Positions 45,082 through 54,200 of a DNA stretch of 64,000 bases are shown one piece after another. The stretch spans positions 1 to 64,000 of the forward strand of contig JAVBLN010000023.1 of assembly GCA_031553495.1 (NCBI GenBank), given 5' to 3'. This stretch comes from Pinibacter sp031553495. Its GTDB lineage: Bacteria > Bacteroidota > Bacteroidia > Chitinophagales > Chitinophagaceae. Within the stretch, counting starts at the first letter, position 1; every line of letters starts with the position of its first letter. The position numbers and the translations under genes were made by a program. The notes under the pieces were generated by a model. That model saw only the letters and a program-made list of their open reading frames with translations, searched no databases and was not told where the DNA came from.

Positions 45082-47733
45082 TTATTGTTTTACAAAACGT
45101 GTAACACCTTTAATAATACCGTTTTCCACAACCTGCAATATATAAGTGCCGGCTGAAATTTTTGATACATTCACAGGCACGGATTTATTAATGAATTTTT
45201 CTTCGCTTACAACGCGGCCTGTTATATCCAATATTCGGATAACACTTCCTGCATTTGCACCAATCACATACATCTGATTTCTGACAGGATTAGGAACAAC
45301 AGATATTACCGGCTGATCCGCGGTTTTATCAATTACGACTTCTTTAATATCACTGTACTTTTGTTGTCCGTCAATATCAATCATATTCAGGCGATATTGA
45401 TACACTCCTTTCAAAAGCTGATTATCTATATAACTATAAGTAGATTTTGAAACATCAAAACCTATACTTGTAATCTTTTCAAAATCCTTGCCATTTGTGG
45501 CTTTTTCCACTTCAAAACGACTGAAATTTTTAGCATCTGAAACATGCCATTTTAGTATAACATTATTTCCATTATTCTGTGCAGTAAACGACTCTAATGT
45601 TATAGGCAATGGCGTGCAGGTAGACAACAGAGTAACCTCAATGATAGAATCTGCCTTGCAACCTGTATTAGGATCGGTATACTCATATTTTATATTTGCC
45701 TCTCCACCTGCATTTGCAACAGGAGTGGCAACACCGTTTGCAGGGTTAATTGTTATCAGGTTGGTATTAAGAGAAGTCCAAACACCACCTGCAGGATTAG
45801 CATTAAACTGATAAGTTGTTCCGGGTGTTGCATTTTGTGTACACACTACTTCGGGACCTGAAATATTACTTACAGGTCTTCCAAAAAGCCTGAATGAAAT
45901 ATCATCAATTGCTATATCGTTTCCATCGCCACCTGGTGCCATATTTTTTAAATACAACTGCAATCTGTCTGTTGTAGCTGTGAACTTAAATGAATATTCT
46001 TTCCAGGTTGAGTCTGTTACCTCGCCAGTATTAATGGAAGCCTCTACATTTCCGGATTGTATATTTCTTACACCAAATTCAACTATAGAACGGCGTGGAG
46101 AACCCGACGACAGATCTGCTGCCCAAAAACTAAACTCATATGTTTCGCCTACTTTTAATCCTATCACTGTTTGATAAAAGAAATAATCCGGCATATACGA
46201 CGCGTTAAAAATTGCAAAGTATCCATTGTTGAGCCCGGTATGATCTGTAAGATCTTTGTTCCACCAATTAGTTCCGGCAGTGGTTTTTATCCTGTTGTAA
46301 TATCCGTCGGCACTAGCATATCTACTGACACCATTGTAATGAAATGAAGTTTGCCTGGTCAATGCCGGGCCAATCTCTGCCGTACCTGAGCCAAAATCTT
46401 CCAAAATCATGGATGCGCAATCGGTATTGTCTGCTATATCATAATTATTATTTCTTGCATTGGTAAAAATCACATGCACCACTTCCCCGTCGGCTACATT
46501 TAATCGAGCTGTTCTATTAACCCTGCTCGAATTTCCTGAAGGGTCGTAAATGTCAATATCGGTAATCCGCCAGCCTGTAGGAACTGTTTCAGTTAAAGTA
46601 TAACTGCCGGCATTCACCGGTATCATCATTGCATTATCCAAAGTGGCGTTCTTAATTCTTTCATCATCTATCCAAACACCCGGGAAGTCTGCTGTTTTTG
46701 AATATATCTTTTTTATTCCGGGAACAAACTCCGGTATGTTAGCACCCCAAACCTGGCCACCGGGGCCACCGGTGTATGTTTGTATGCCATACCAGTTAAG
46801 TGAATTATGCCATCCTCCCCTGCTGTATTCAACAGTGTACACTCCATTATAGTTAGCGCCTGTATATGAGCCAGCAAGATTAGCAGTTGCATAAAGCCTG
46901 CCATCATCAGCCCAGGCCACATCATAAAATTTAATAAAGTCGAGATTCTTAACTAACGGGTAACTCATTACCAGCTCAGTGGGCACCACGTTGGTGGCAG
47001 CCGTTTTGAAAGAGTACACCGATCCATTTGTTTTTTGTATAGCTCCATATGGATCAGTTGCTGCGTTGCCTGGAAATATGTCAACTCTTAAAACGCCACT
47101 ATTAAAAACCGTATTTCTGTATATCCCCCAGGCATCTGTTGCACTAGATCCCGGATTAAATGAACCGGTATATTTATAAAGCTTACCACTGGCAGTTACA
47201 GCTATAATATCACCACCTGAGGTGCCGGACCGGGGCCCGCCGGATGCGATGTCTATAAGTTTTTCTTCGTGATTAGCGTTAGCAGGGTCCCATATGCGGC
47301 GGTGTACGCCATTATCATATATATAACCGGAACCATCAACACTAACATACACAGCGGTTTTATCGCCCATACCATCAATTGAAAGCGCTATAAGTGGCGA
47401 AGTTAAACGAATCCAACGGCTACTAGCCGCATCTCTCCATAAAATGTACCCAGGGGTAGTATGCGAAGCATTATATGTGTAAGTAGGAGCCGCTACCGCC
47501 CAAAGCTGCCCCCCACCCGGATTGCCATGGCTGGCACCCATGTCATAAATATTAAAAAGATTGGAACCATCATCATTTAACGCGAAATCATAATTCGTTC
47601 CACCGGATAATGTAAAAGGCACATCACCAGCAATGTCTTCGCTCACTGCACGCTTATGCACATAAATATAACCTTGTGCATGTAACAGATCTAAGTTTAC
47701 AATAAGTAAGGATAAAAGTAGCAAACGCTTCAT
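45082..47733 (-). CDS. T9SS-secreted multidomain protein 2
   Basis: An 883-residue paralogue of the protein at 40113-42827 with the same domain order: signal peptide (ends LLHAQ), propeller-like region with DIASGGPRSGTSGGDIIAV and YDVAWADDGRLYATANLAG, jelly-roll-like segment (FAIFNASYMPDYFFYQTV, GNDIAIDDISF), Ig-like segment, FN3-like domain (NVILKWHVSDAKNFSRFEVE) and type A sorting domain (VVPNPVRNQMYV to FVKQ). The last 250 residues are the best conserved between the two. Start taken at ATG 47733; the upstream frame to 47820 would bury the signal peptide. No enzymatic motif was recognised. Confidence 0.85.
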   Translation of the reverse strand: MKRLLLLSLLIVNLDLLHAQGYIYVHKRAVSEDIAGDVPFTLSGGTNYDFALNDDGSNLFNIYDMGASHGNPGGGQLWAVAAPTYTYNASHTTPGYILWRDAASSRWIRLTSPLIALSIDGMGDKTAVYVSVDGSGYIYDNGVHRRIWDPANANHEEKLIDIASGGPRSGTSGGDIIAVTASGKLYKYTGSFNPGSSATDAWGIYRNTVFNSGVLRVDIFPGNAATDPYGAIQKTNGSVYSFKTAATNVVPTELVMSYPLVKNLDFIKFYDVAWADDGRLYATANLAGSYTGANYNGVYTVEYSRGGWHNSLNWYGIQTYTGGPGGQVWGANIPEFVPGIKKIYSKTADFPGVWIDDERIKNATLDNAMMIPVNAGSYTLTETVPTGWRITDIDIYDPSGNSSRVNRTARLNVADGEVVHVIFTNARNNNYDIADNTDCASMILEDFGSGTAEIGPALTRQTSFHYNGVSRYASADGYYNRIKTTAGTNWWNKDLTDHTGLNNGYFAIFNASYMPDYFFYQTVIGLKVGETYEFSFWAADLSSGSPRRSIVEFGVRNIQSGNVEASINTGEVTDSTWKEYSFKFTATTDRLQLYLKNMAPGGDGNDIAIDDISFRLFGRPVSNISGPEVVCTQNATPGTTYQFNANPAGGVWTSLNTNLITINPANGVATPVANAGGEANIKYEYTDPNTGCKADSIIEVTLLSTCTPLPITLESFTAQNNGNNVILKWHVSDAKNFSRFEVEKATNGKDFEKITSIGFDVSKSTYSYIDNQLLKGVYQYRLNMIDIDGQQKYSDIKEVVIDKTADQPVISVVPNPVRNQMYVIGANAGSVIRILDITGRVVSEEKFINKSVPVNVSKISAGTYILQVVENGIIKGVTRFVKQ

Positions 47734-48309
47734 CTCTTTAGTTTTTAAGATTACAAAAAACAAATTCACTTTAATCAAATGATTAACCTTTTGAACTTTC
47801 ACATAAGGAAGTGGCAACATTTCAAGGTGTATGGTTTTTTACTATACCATCAACAAAAGCTTACCGGTTGAAGGTGATTGCAACATTGTCCGTTGTAATC
47901 AGCCATCAAATAGCCGAGCCTGAAGCAATAAGGTTTCACTCCCAATTTTATACAGTAACAAGACAGTATAAAATTGAGCAACACACTTTGAGCTAAAGCA
48001 TCAGTTTCGTTGAAAACAAATTTTTCTTACATAGACTTTACCATGCTTTTTAGTTTTCATAAGTTCTCGTCTGCAGATAACCACAAATGCAGGAAGTATT
48101 TATTACTACCGTTGCAACTAAAAAAATGTGACAATAAACAATAGTCTTGCTACATTATCATGATGGTGCCTGCAACAAAAATGACGGAGTAAGAAAAGGG
48201 GGGTGGGCTATAATTTGTGCTTAAAAGATAATGTAAAGCCCTAAAGCTTATAAGGTATTGTAATAATTGGTGTTTGTGTTAGATTTATACGTATACAATC
48301 TTACAAATG
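47734..48309 (-). other. Long predicted leader of T9SS protein 2 gene
   Basis: About 570 nt between the predicted start of transcription and the ATG at 47733. No recognisable gene or riboswitch. It is similar in length to the leader of module 1, although I could not align the two by eye. Confidence 0.4.
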
Positions 48310-48373
48310 CAAAACTATTTACAATTTGCGTAAGTAATTGCCAATTAAGACTATTCAAATTGTCTATTGGGAC
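48310..48373 (-). promoter_or_regulatory. Module 2 promoter with 22-bp-spaced direct repeats
   Basis: Minus strand: GTCCCAATAGACAA (48373-48360) and GTCTTAATTGGCAA (48351-48338), 22 bp apart, then 20 bp, then -7 box TAGTTTTG (48317-48310). Same layout as module 1. Confidence 0.65.
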
Positions 48374-48559
48374 TTTTTAAAATTTACTTTACTATTTTTT
48401 CAATTAATAGAAAATTCAACACAATAAAACTAATTATTTGACTCATATAATCCACATTATCATAAAAATTGGCATATTCACAATTTAACAATATCCAATT
48501 TCATTTTATTATTCTAAAAAACTATGGCAGATATGCAATTTAATAGCGATGAGCTTGAA

Positions 48560-48735
48560 ACCGGCGGTAGTGCTACTATTAAGCATCGTTGTGTCACTCA
48601 CTTGTGTGGCAGCAATGCTATTGAGCAAGTTTTGAGCAATGAGTTTTGAGTAACGAGTGCTTTTGTTTTGGCTTGCAATCAGTGTATAAAGCATTCTCAA
48701 CTCTCAACTCTCCACTCTCAACTCTCCATTCATCT
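48560..48735 (+). repeat. 63-bp repeat copy P with right arm
   Basis: Core at 48560-48622 is near-consensus. The tail GCAAGTTTTGAGCAATGAGT and GGCTTGCAATCAGTGTATAA follows, then CTCAACTCTCCACTCTCAAC. Confidence 0.92.
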
Positions 48736-48803
48736 AGCCGGTGCTCAAAATGACGGATGAAATTGTTTATTAAACAATTGCTTTCTTTATCTATAAAAGT
48801 TTT

Positions 48804-48912
48804 GCCGTTGTTGCGTGTGCCGGGCTGCTTTGTGCGCAAGCGCATCAACAACACATTGAGCTGTTGGTGAAGCTAACGCACAAGCCAATGCGCAACACCA
48901 ACAGCGGCACAA
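48804..48912. repeat. TTGTTGCGTGTG palindromic repeat, copy 2
   Basis: Nearly identical to 37498-37605: GCCGTTGTTGCGTGTGCCGG, then AACACATTGAGCTGTTGGTG, then GCGCAACACCAACAGCGGCA. Confidence 0.8.
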
Positions 48913-48949
48913 AAAGTATCGTAACCTGTAGTAAACCAAACCGTGCGAG

Positions 48950-49027
48950 AAATCTCAATAGTAACTGAATCACTGGGGTGTTGCTAAAAGCAACAGTATA
49001 GTACTGCAAGGCTACAAGCCTTACAAA
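48950..49027. repeat. GTTGCTAAAAGCAAC hairpin repeat, copy 1
   Basis: Contains GGTGTTGCTAAAAGCAACAG and AGTACTGCAAGGCTACAAGC, with the short stem GTTGCT/AGCAAC. It is the reverse complement of 56540-56619. Confidence 0.75.
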
Positions 49028-49129
49028 GCGTGAAAATTAGTTGAAAATTGAAAGTTGAAAGTGCTGTATGCTGAGTCACTCAAAACGATTGGAGATGAAA
49101 GTTGAAAAAAATTGTTGAGACTACGAATA

Positions 49130-49251
49130 TTCGGTTTGTGCGCAAGGCTCCCTTCTCCTTGGGAGAAGGGCCGGGGATGAGGCAGCCCAATAGCATTACT
49201 GCAGCACAAGTGAGTGACACAACAGAAGCTCAATAGTAGCAATACGGCTGG
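49130..49251 (-). repeat. 63-bp repeat copy Q with CTTCTCC tail
   Basis: Core at 49189-49251 with a divergent end (AACAGAAGCTCAATAG). The left tail is CCCTTCTCCTTGGGAGAAGG then GCCGGGGATGAGGCAGCCC, shared with copy T. Confidence 0.85.
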
Positions 49252-49473
49252 TCCCCCAAAAAAAATCACCGCACAATTTTTCAAAGTGCGAAGTATAGTA
49301 TACTAACAAATTAATTATGCAATACTTTATGTTAGTGGCAGGCAAATAAGTTATATTTCAATAGCATGAAGAAGAATCAGTATGTTGTATAATTAATTTG
49401 TCAGTACACCAGGGGTGTGAATCTTGTAATTTTTGAAACAATAGTAATATTATGTAATCAGTGCCTTAAACTT

Positions 49474-49893
49474 TTAATTTCCTTTATTATGAAAGTCATT
49501 ACCTCGAAGAAATTCTATTTCCGCAGATTTTGAGGAAATGACCTGTTGCAGCGCTTGAATACTAATTTTCAAGCTATCTATAAGCTGATGAGCTAAATCG
49601 TTATTGGAGGGTAATACCGCCGGCGCTTCCGAATCGCTCTCTATTTCGATCTTTTTATCTTGGGCTATAATAGTATCTTGCGAAGAGGACATATCTTTTA
49701 ATAATATTGTATTTACATCCACATTGAAATAATTTGCAAGAGTTATCAGCTCTTCAATGTTGGGTTTACTTATATTTTTTTCCCAGTTGCCAATAGTGGT
49801 GTGCCTTTTGCTCATTACGGCGGCAAGGTTTTCCTGTGTCATACTGTTCATTTTACGCAAAAACCGTAGATTAACTGCAAAGTAATTTTTCAT
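49474..49893 (-). CDS. XRE-family regulator 3
   Basis: A 139-residue paralogue of regulators 1 and 2. HTH at 6-62 (FLRKMNSMTQENLAAVMS, RHTTIGNWEKNISKPN); C-terminal helix SLKISIQALQQVISSKSAEI. The secreted-protein gene that should precede it on the minus strand is reduced to a remnant at about 50270-50446, so this regulator has lost its presumed partner. Confidence 0.9.
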   Translation of the reverse strand: MKNYFAVNLRFLRKMNSMTQENLAAVMSKRHTTIGNWEKNISKPNIEELITLANYFNVDVNTILLKDMSSSQDTIIAQDKKIEIESDSEAPAVLPSNNDLAHQLIDSLKISIQALQQVISSKSAEIEFLRGNDFHNKGN

Positions 49894-49967
49894 TTTCTAA
49901 TGAAATTTTATAGAGTTAGAAACAATCCTTCCTTTTATAATTTTTTTATGTTTTCAGATCTGTTACC

Positions 49968-50116
49968 TATTAATAAGCACCCTATTTAAGACCTGCTTTT
50001 TATTATGAGCCCAACATTTGAATTACTATGGAACGGCCGTTGCGTCGCACTCTTGTGCTGTAGTAATTTTATTCGGCAATAATTAGCAGGGCCCTAAATG
50101 ATGTTCTTATTAGTAA
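49968..50116 (+). repeat. Long repeat, inverted partner of 15422-15568, containing copy R
   Basis: About 149 bp nearly identical in reverse complement to 15422-15568. Its centre, about 50011-50073, is 63-bp repeat copy R (GTTGCGTCGCACTCTTGTGC). Confidence 0.85.
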
Positions 50117-50152
50117 TTCACATTTAATAAACTCAGAATTCACCACATGCCC

Positions 50153-50215
50153 AATAGCATTACTACCGCACAAGTGAGTGACACAACGATGCTTAATAGT
50201 AGCAATACGGTTGGT
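50153..50215 (-). repeat. 63-bp intergenic repeat, copy S
   Basis: Near-consensus apart from its end (AGCAATACGGTTGGTT). It lies only 80 bp from copy R, in inverted orientation. Confidence 0.9.
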
Positions 50216-50266
50216 TCCCCAAAAAAAATCTTTGCCCAGTCTCATGCTGTGTAAAGTATAAATGCT

Positions 50267-50446
50267 GACTTCTATAGCGACGGGTAATGGCAGCTTCTTT
50301 TTGAAAAAACTCACTGGTTTTTAAGACCGGGATGGTAACACTTTTTCATCTTTATCAATTATTTCTGCCGAATATCACTATCTTTTGTTGTTCATCAGTA
50401 TCAATCCTATTCAGGCGATTGATGCATACATTTCAAAAACAATTCC
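50267..50446 (-). pseudogene. Remnant of a third T9SS-secreted protein gene
   Basis: 50371-50440 aligns with 45341-45420 inside T9SS protein 2 (the FN3-like stretch encoding RLNMIDxDxQQKYSDI), sharing TATTCAGGCGAT and TTTTGTTGT, with small deletions that break the frame. 50267-50345 aligns with the sequence just after that gene (TGACATCTATAGTGACAG; CTCACTGGTAACA). The sorting-domain region between the two and everything 5-prime of the match are gone. It sits in the expected position: promoter at 50692, remnant, then XRE regulator 3. Confidence 0.75.
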
Positions 50447-50691
50447 TATTTAACTGCTGGTGGATTTCGAATCATCATACAATAAGAAATGGTTAACAAT
50501 AAATGATCATTTTAGTACTAAAATTGACTGTCCACAATAAAATATTTAATTAGAAATGGGCAGACCTTATGATTATTTGTTTAACAAAATGGCATTATGC
50601 TTCTATTATTAAACAAATAAAGCCCAAAAATGAGTAAGTTATAACAAGTCGGTGTTTTTGCTTAATTCAAATGTATTTATACTCAGAAATA

Positions 50692-50756
50692 CAAACATAA
50701 TTTACAATTCTATCATAGCATTGCCTATTAAGACTATTTGAATTGCCTTAAAAGAC
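50692..50756 (-). promoter_or_regulatory. Module 3 promoter with 22-bp-spaced direct repeats
   Basis: Minus strand: GTCTTTTAAGGCAA (50756-50743) and GTCTTAATAGGCAA (50734-50721), 22 bp apart, then 21 bp, then -7 box TATGTTTG (50699-50692). It is intact although the gene it served is almost deleted; it may now serve XRE regulator 3. Confidence 0.62.
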
Positions 50757-51238
50757 TTTTTTTAAAAATTATCTTTAGTTTTCAAAGAATTAATAACAAT
50801 TTGATTAAAGAAGAAATCATATTTTGCGTTTTAGATTTCTTTTTTTTATAAAAATTTACATATCACAAATATACTGGCCAATTAATTGCCAATACTCCAA
50901 TTTTATGTAACAATACGTAAAACCCGTAAAACTGTCTACAGATTTTTCAATAGTAGTATTTATTGGTTCGCATTTCAAACCCGGCATTATAACACTAATC
51001 GTGATTACATTTTAAAAAGTGTATATAATGCTTGTGATTGCCTTAAAAATTTGCTTTCTCTTATCCGGAAATAGTGGATACTTACATTAACTCACATCTT
51101 GAGAGTGGTAGAATATTATAGTAGTCATTCTGCTACATTTCTTTTTTTAAAAAAAGATGGGGTAAAAAAATGATCTTGCGGCACTATACATGTAAAGGGA
51201 AATTTTTTAAAATATTACCTAACAAAAAACTTGCTTAT
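50757..51238. other. AT-rich intergenic region upstream of susC
   Basis: No gene supported. It must contain the SusC promoter, but I found no exact TAnnTTTG on the plus strand. Confidence 0.4.
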
Positions 51239-54200
51239 ATGACATTTCGACAACTTAAATGGTTGCTTGTATTATTATTGCTTGCCGGCAACCAGGCTTA
51301 TGCACAGAAAACAACTACAGTAAATGATGCATTAAAAAAGATAACAAAGGAGTTTAAAACAGACTTTGTTTACGATCCCCAGGTAACAAAAAACAAAACC
51401 ACCACTTACAATCTAAGTAATCTTTCCGGCAAATCGCTTGAAGATGTATTGAAAGAAGTATTATATCCAAACGGGTTGGTATTCCTGTATGTGAAGCCTA
51501 ATTATTATACAATTGTACACAAAGACAGAGTGGGTGAATACCAGGATGCCAAAAGCAAACCTGTTGAGAACATTGTTGAAAAAACTATTTTATCATCCTC
51601 TTCCTCCCCGTTAGCAGCCCAGGAAAAAATAAGGATCACCGGGGTAGTAACAGGCAGGGCTAATCAGGTTCTTCCTAATGTTACTGTTACAGAAAAAAGT
51701 ACATCAACATCAACAATGACGGGAGAAGATGGCAGCTATACTATTAATGTTACCAATACACAATCGGTTCTTGTTTTTTCATCTGTTGGCTACAACGAAC
51801 AGGAAGAACTGGTTGGCAATCGCACAAAGATCAATGTGCAATTGCAAACAGAAACACAGCAATTAAGCGAAGTGGTGGTAACCGCTCTGGGTGTCAGGCG
51901 TGAAGAAAAAGCGCTGGGTTATGCAGTTCAATCTGTAACAGGCACTGCATTGCAAACAGTAAAGGGTGTGGATATGGCCACATCGCTAACAGGAAAAGTT
52001 TCAGGACTTGTTGTAAAAAACTCCACTGAGTTCAATGGAAAACCAACCATTGAAATGAGAGGTGAAAATCCGTTGTTGGTTATTGACGGCGTACCCTATG
52101 GAAACATGACGCTACGCGATATCCCCACCGATGATATACAAAGCATAGACATGTTGAAAGGCTCTACAGCCGCAGCTTTGTATGGCGCCCGGGGATCTGC
52201 CGGCGCTATCATGATCACTACAAAACGAGGTAAAGGAAGAGGACTATCTGTAGATGTAAACAGCAATACCATGCTTACGCTTGGATATGTTGCCATACCT
52301 AAAACACAAACTTCTTACGGGCACGGTATCAATGGCCAGATTTCAGATGACTATGTGTGGGGGCCTAAACTTGATATTGGAACCGTTGCCAAACAATGGA
52401 ATCCGCTTACGAAACAAATGGAAGATATGCCATTGGTTTCTTCAGGAAAAGATAATCTGAAAAACTTCATGAACAATGGTATTATTACCAACAACAGTAT
52501 TGCCGTTACGCAAACTGGTGAAAACGGATTTTTCAGAGCAAGTCTTAATCACATATATAATAAAGGACAATTTCCAAATCAAAACCTGAATATTTACAAT
52601 TATACCATGACCGGCGAAATGAAAATCAACAACAAATTTTCATTGGAAAGCCACATGGGTTATACACGCACTACAGCTCCGCAAACATGGGGCGGCGGAT
52701 ATAACAACCAGGGATATATTTATCAAATATTGATGTGGACCGGACCGGAATATGACATCAGGCAATACAAAGATTATTGGATCACTCCCAATGAAAAACA
52801 AAACTGGTTATACACAGCCTGGTACGACAATCCTTATCTTATTGCATATGAAAAGCTGGTTGGCCTTGAAGAAAACAAACTTAATGCAAGCCTTACCGCC
52901 AATTACAGTTTTACAAAAGATCTGAAACTGACATTCAGAAACGGCTATGACTATTACAAGGCTGAAGACCAGGTAAGAAACCCTGCGGGTATATATTCAA
53001 CCAGGGGGCCAGTTGTAGCTACGCTTAATAACTCGGGATATGCTACATGGAACTTTAGCGGTAAAGGGATGTATGGTATGAACGAAAGATGGGGCAATAG
53101 TATAAATAGCGACCTGCTATTGAACTATACTAAAAAGGTAAAACAATTTAACATAGATGTTTTGGGAGGCGCAAGTATTTATTACTACCAAAACAGGGAA
53201 TTGGGTGCTAAAACAGAAAACGGCCTGGCTGTTCCGGGATGGTATTCATTAGCAAACGCAGTTGCTTCAACAGCCGCAGGTATGGATGCCATTAAAAATA
53301 ATTATGGTAAAGTAGCAAGACAGATCAACAGCTTGTATGGTAAAGCATCCGTATCATGGAGGAACGCTGTGTTTGTAGATGTTACTGGCAGAAATGACTG
53401 GAGCTCTACACAGCCATCCAACGAAAGATCATATTTCTATCCTTCAGTAGCATCTAGTGTGGTACTGTCAGAGTTCTTCAACGCTCCATCGTGGCTAAGC
53501 CTTTGGAAAGTGAGAGGATCCTGGACAATCACCAAAACACCACTTGATGTTTTTGCCAGTAACACCACTTATTCAACTACCAATTCATGGGGCTATACAG
53601 ATGCCAGCCTGCCGGATAACCTGATGGGAAGCAATCTTTCCCCTTCTACCAATCGTACATGGGAAGTAGGTATGGCTGCTTATTTGTTTGGTAAAAGACT
53701 ACATGTAGATGTTGCTTATTTCTCGAAGCTTTATTACAATCAACAAATAAAACAAACCATAGCGCCATCTTCCGGCTATGCCAGTACATTGATAAATACA
53801 GATGAAACATTTGCACGCAGAGGAGTGGAATTAACGTTGTCCGGCACTGTCATTCAAACCAAAAAATTTGAATGGAACTCAATGATCAACTATTCTTATC
53901 AACACAGATATTTTGTTGATATAGACCCGGTATATTCCAAAAACGATCCGTGGACAAAACCTGGAAAACGTGTTGACTATTATGCACAAACAGAAAAAAT
54001 ACTGAGAGATCCTCAGGGCAATTGGATTCATCAGTCGGATGGACGTGTTGCATTGAGCAACTACCAATCATTATATGGTTATAGAGACCCGGATTTCAGT
54101 TTCGGTTTTATCAACAACTTTAATTATAATAACTGGATGCTGACTTTGAGCATTGATGGACGCATTGGCGGATTGTTTGATAACTACATTTTTGGTAAAA

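Noticed and set aside
40113..47733. Calling the two large T9SS proteins glycoside hydrolases or peptidases
   Set aside because: No catalytic motif could be seen; the jelly-roll, propeller, Ig and FN3 parts are binding or structural types.
49968..50215. Insertion sequence or integron near copies R and S
   Set aside because: No transposase or integrase frame, and the inverted pair is only 248 bp long. At most a non-autonomous element.
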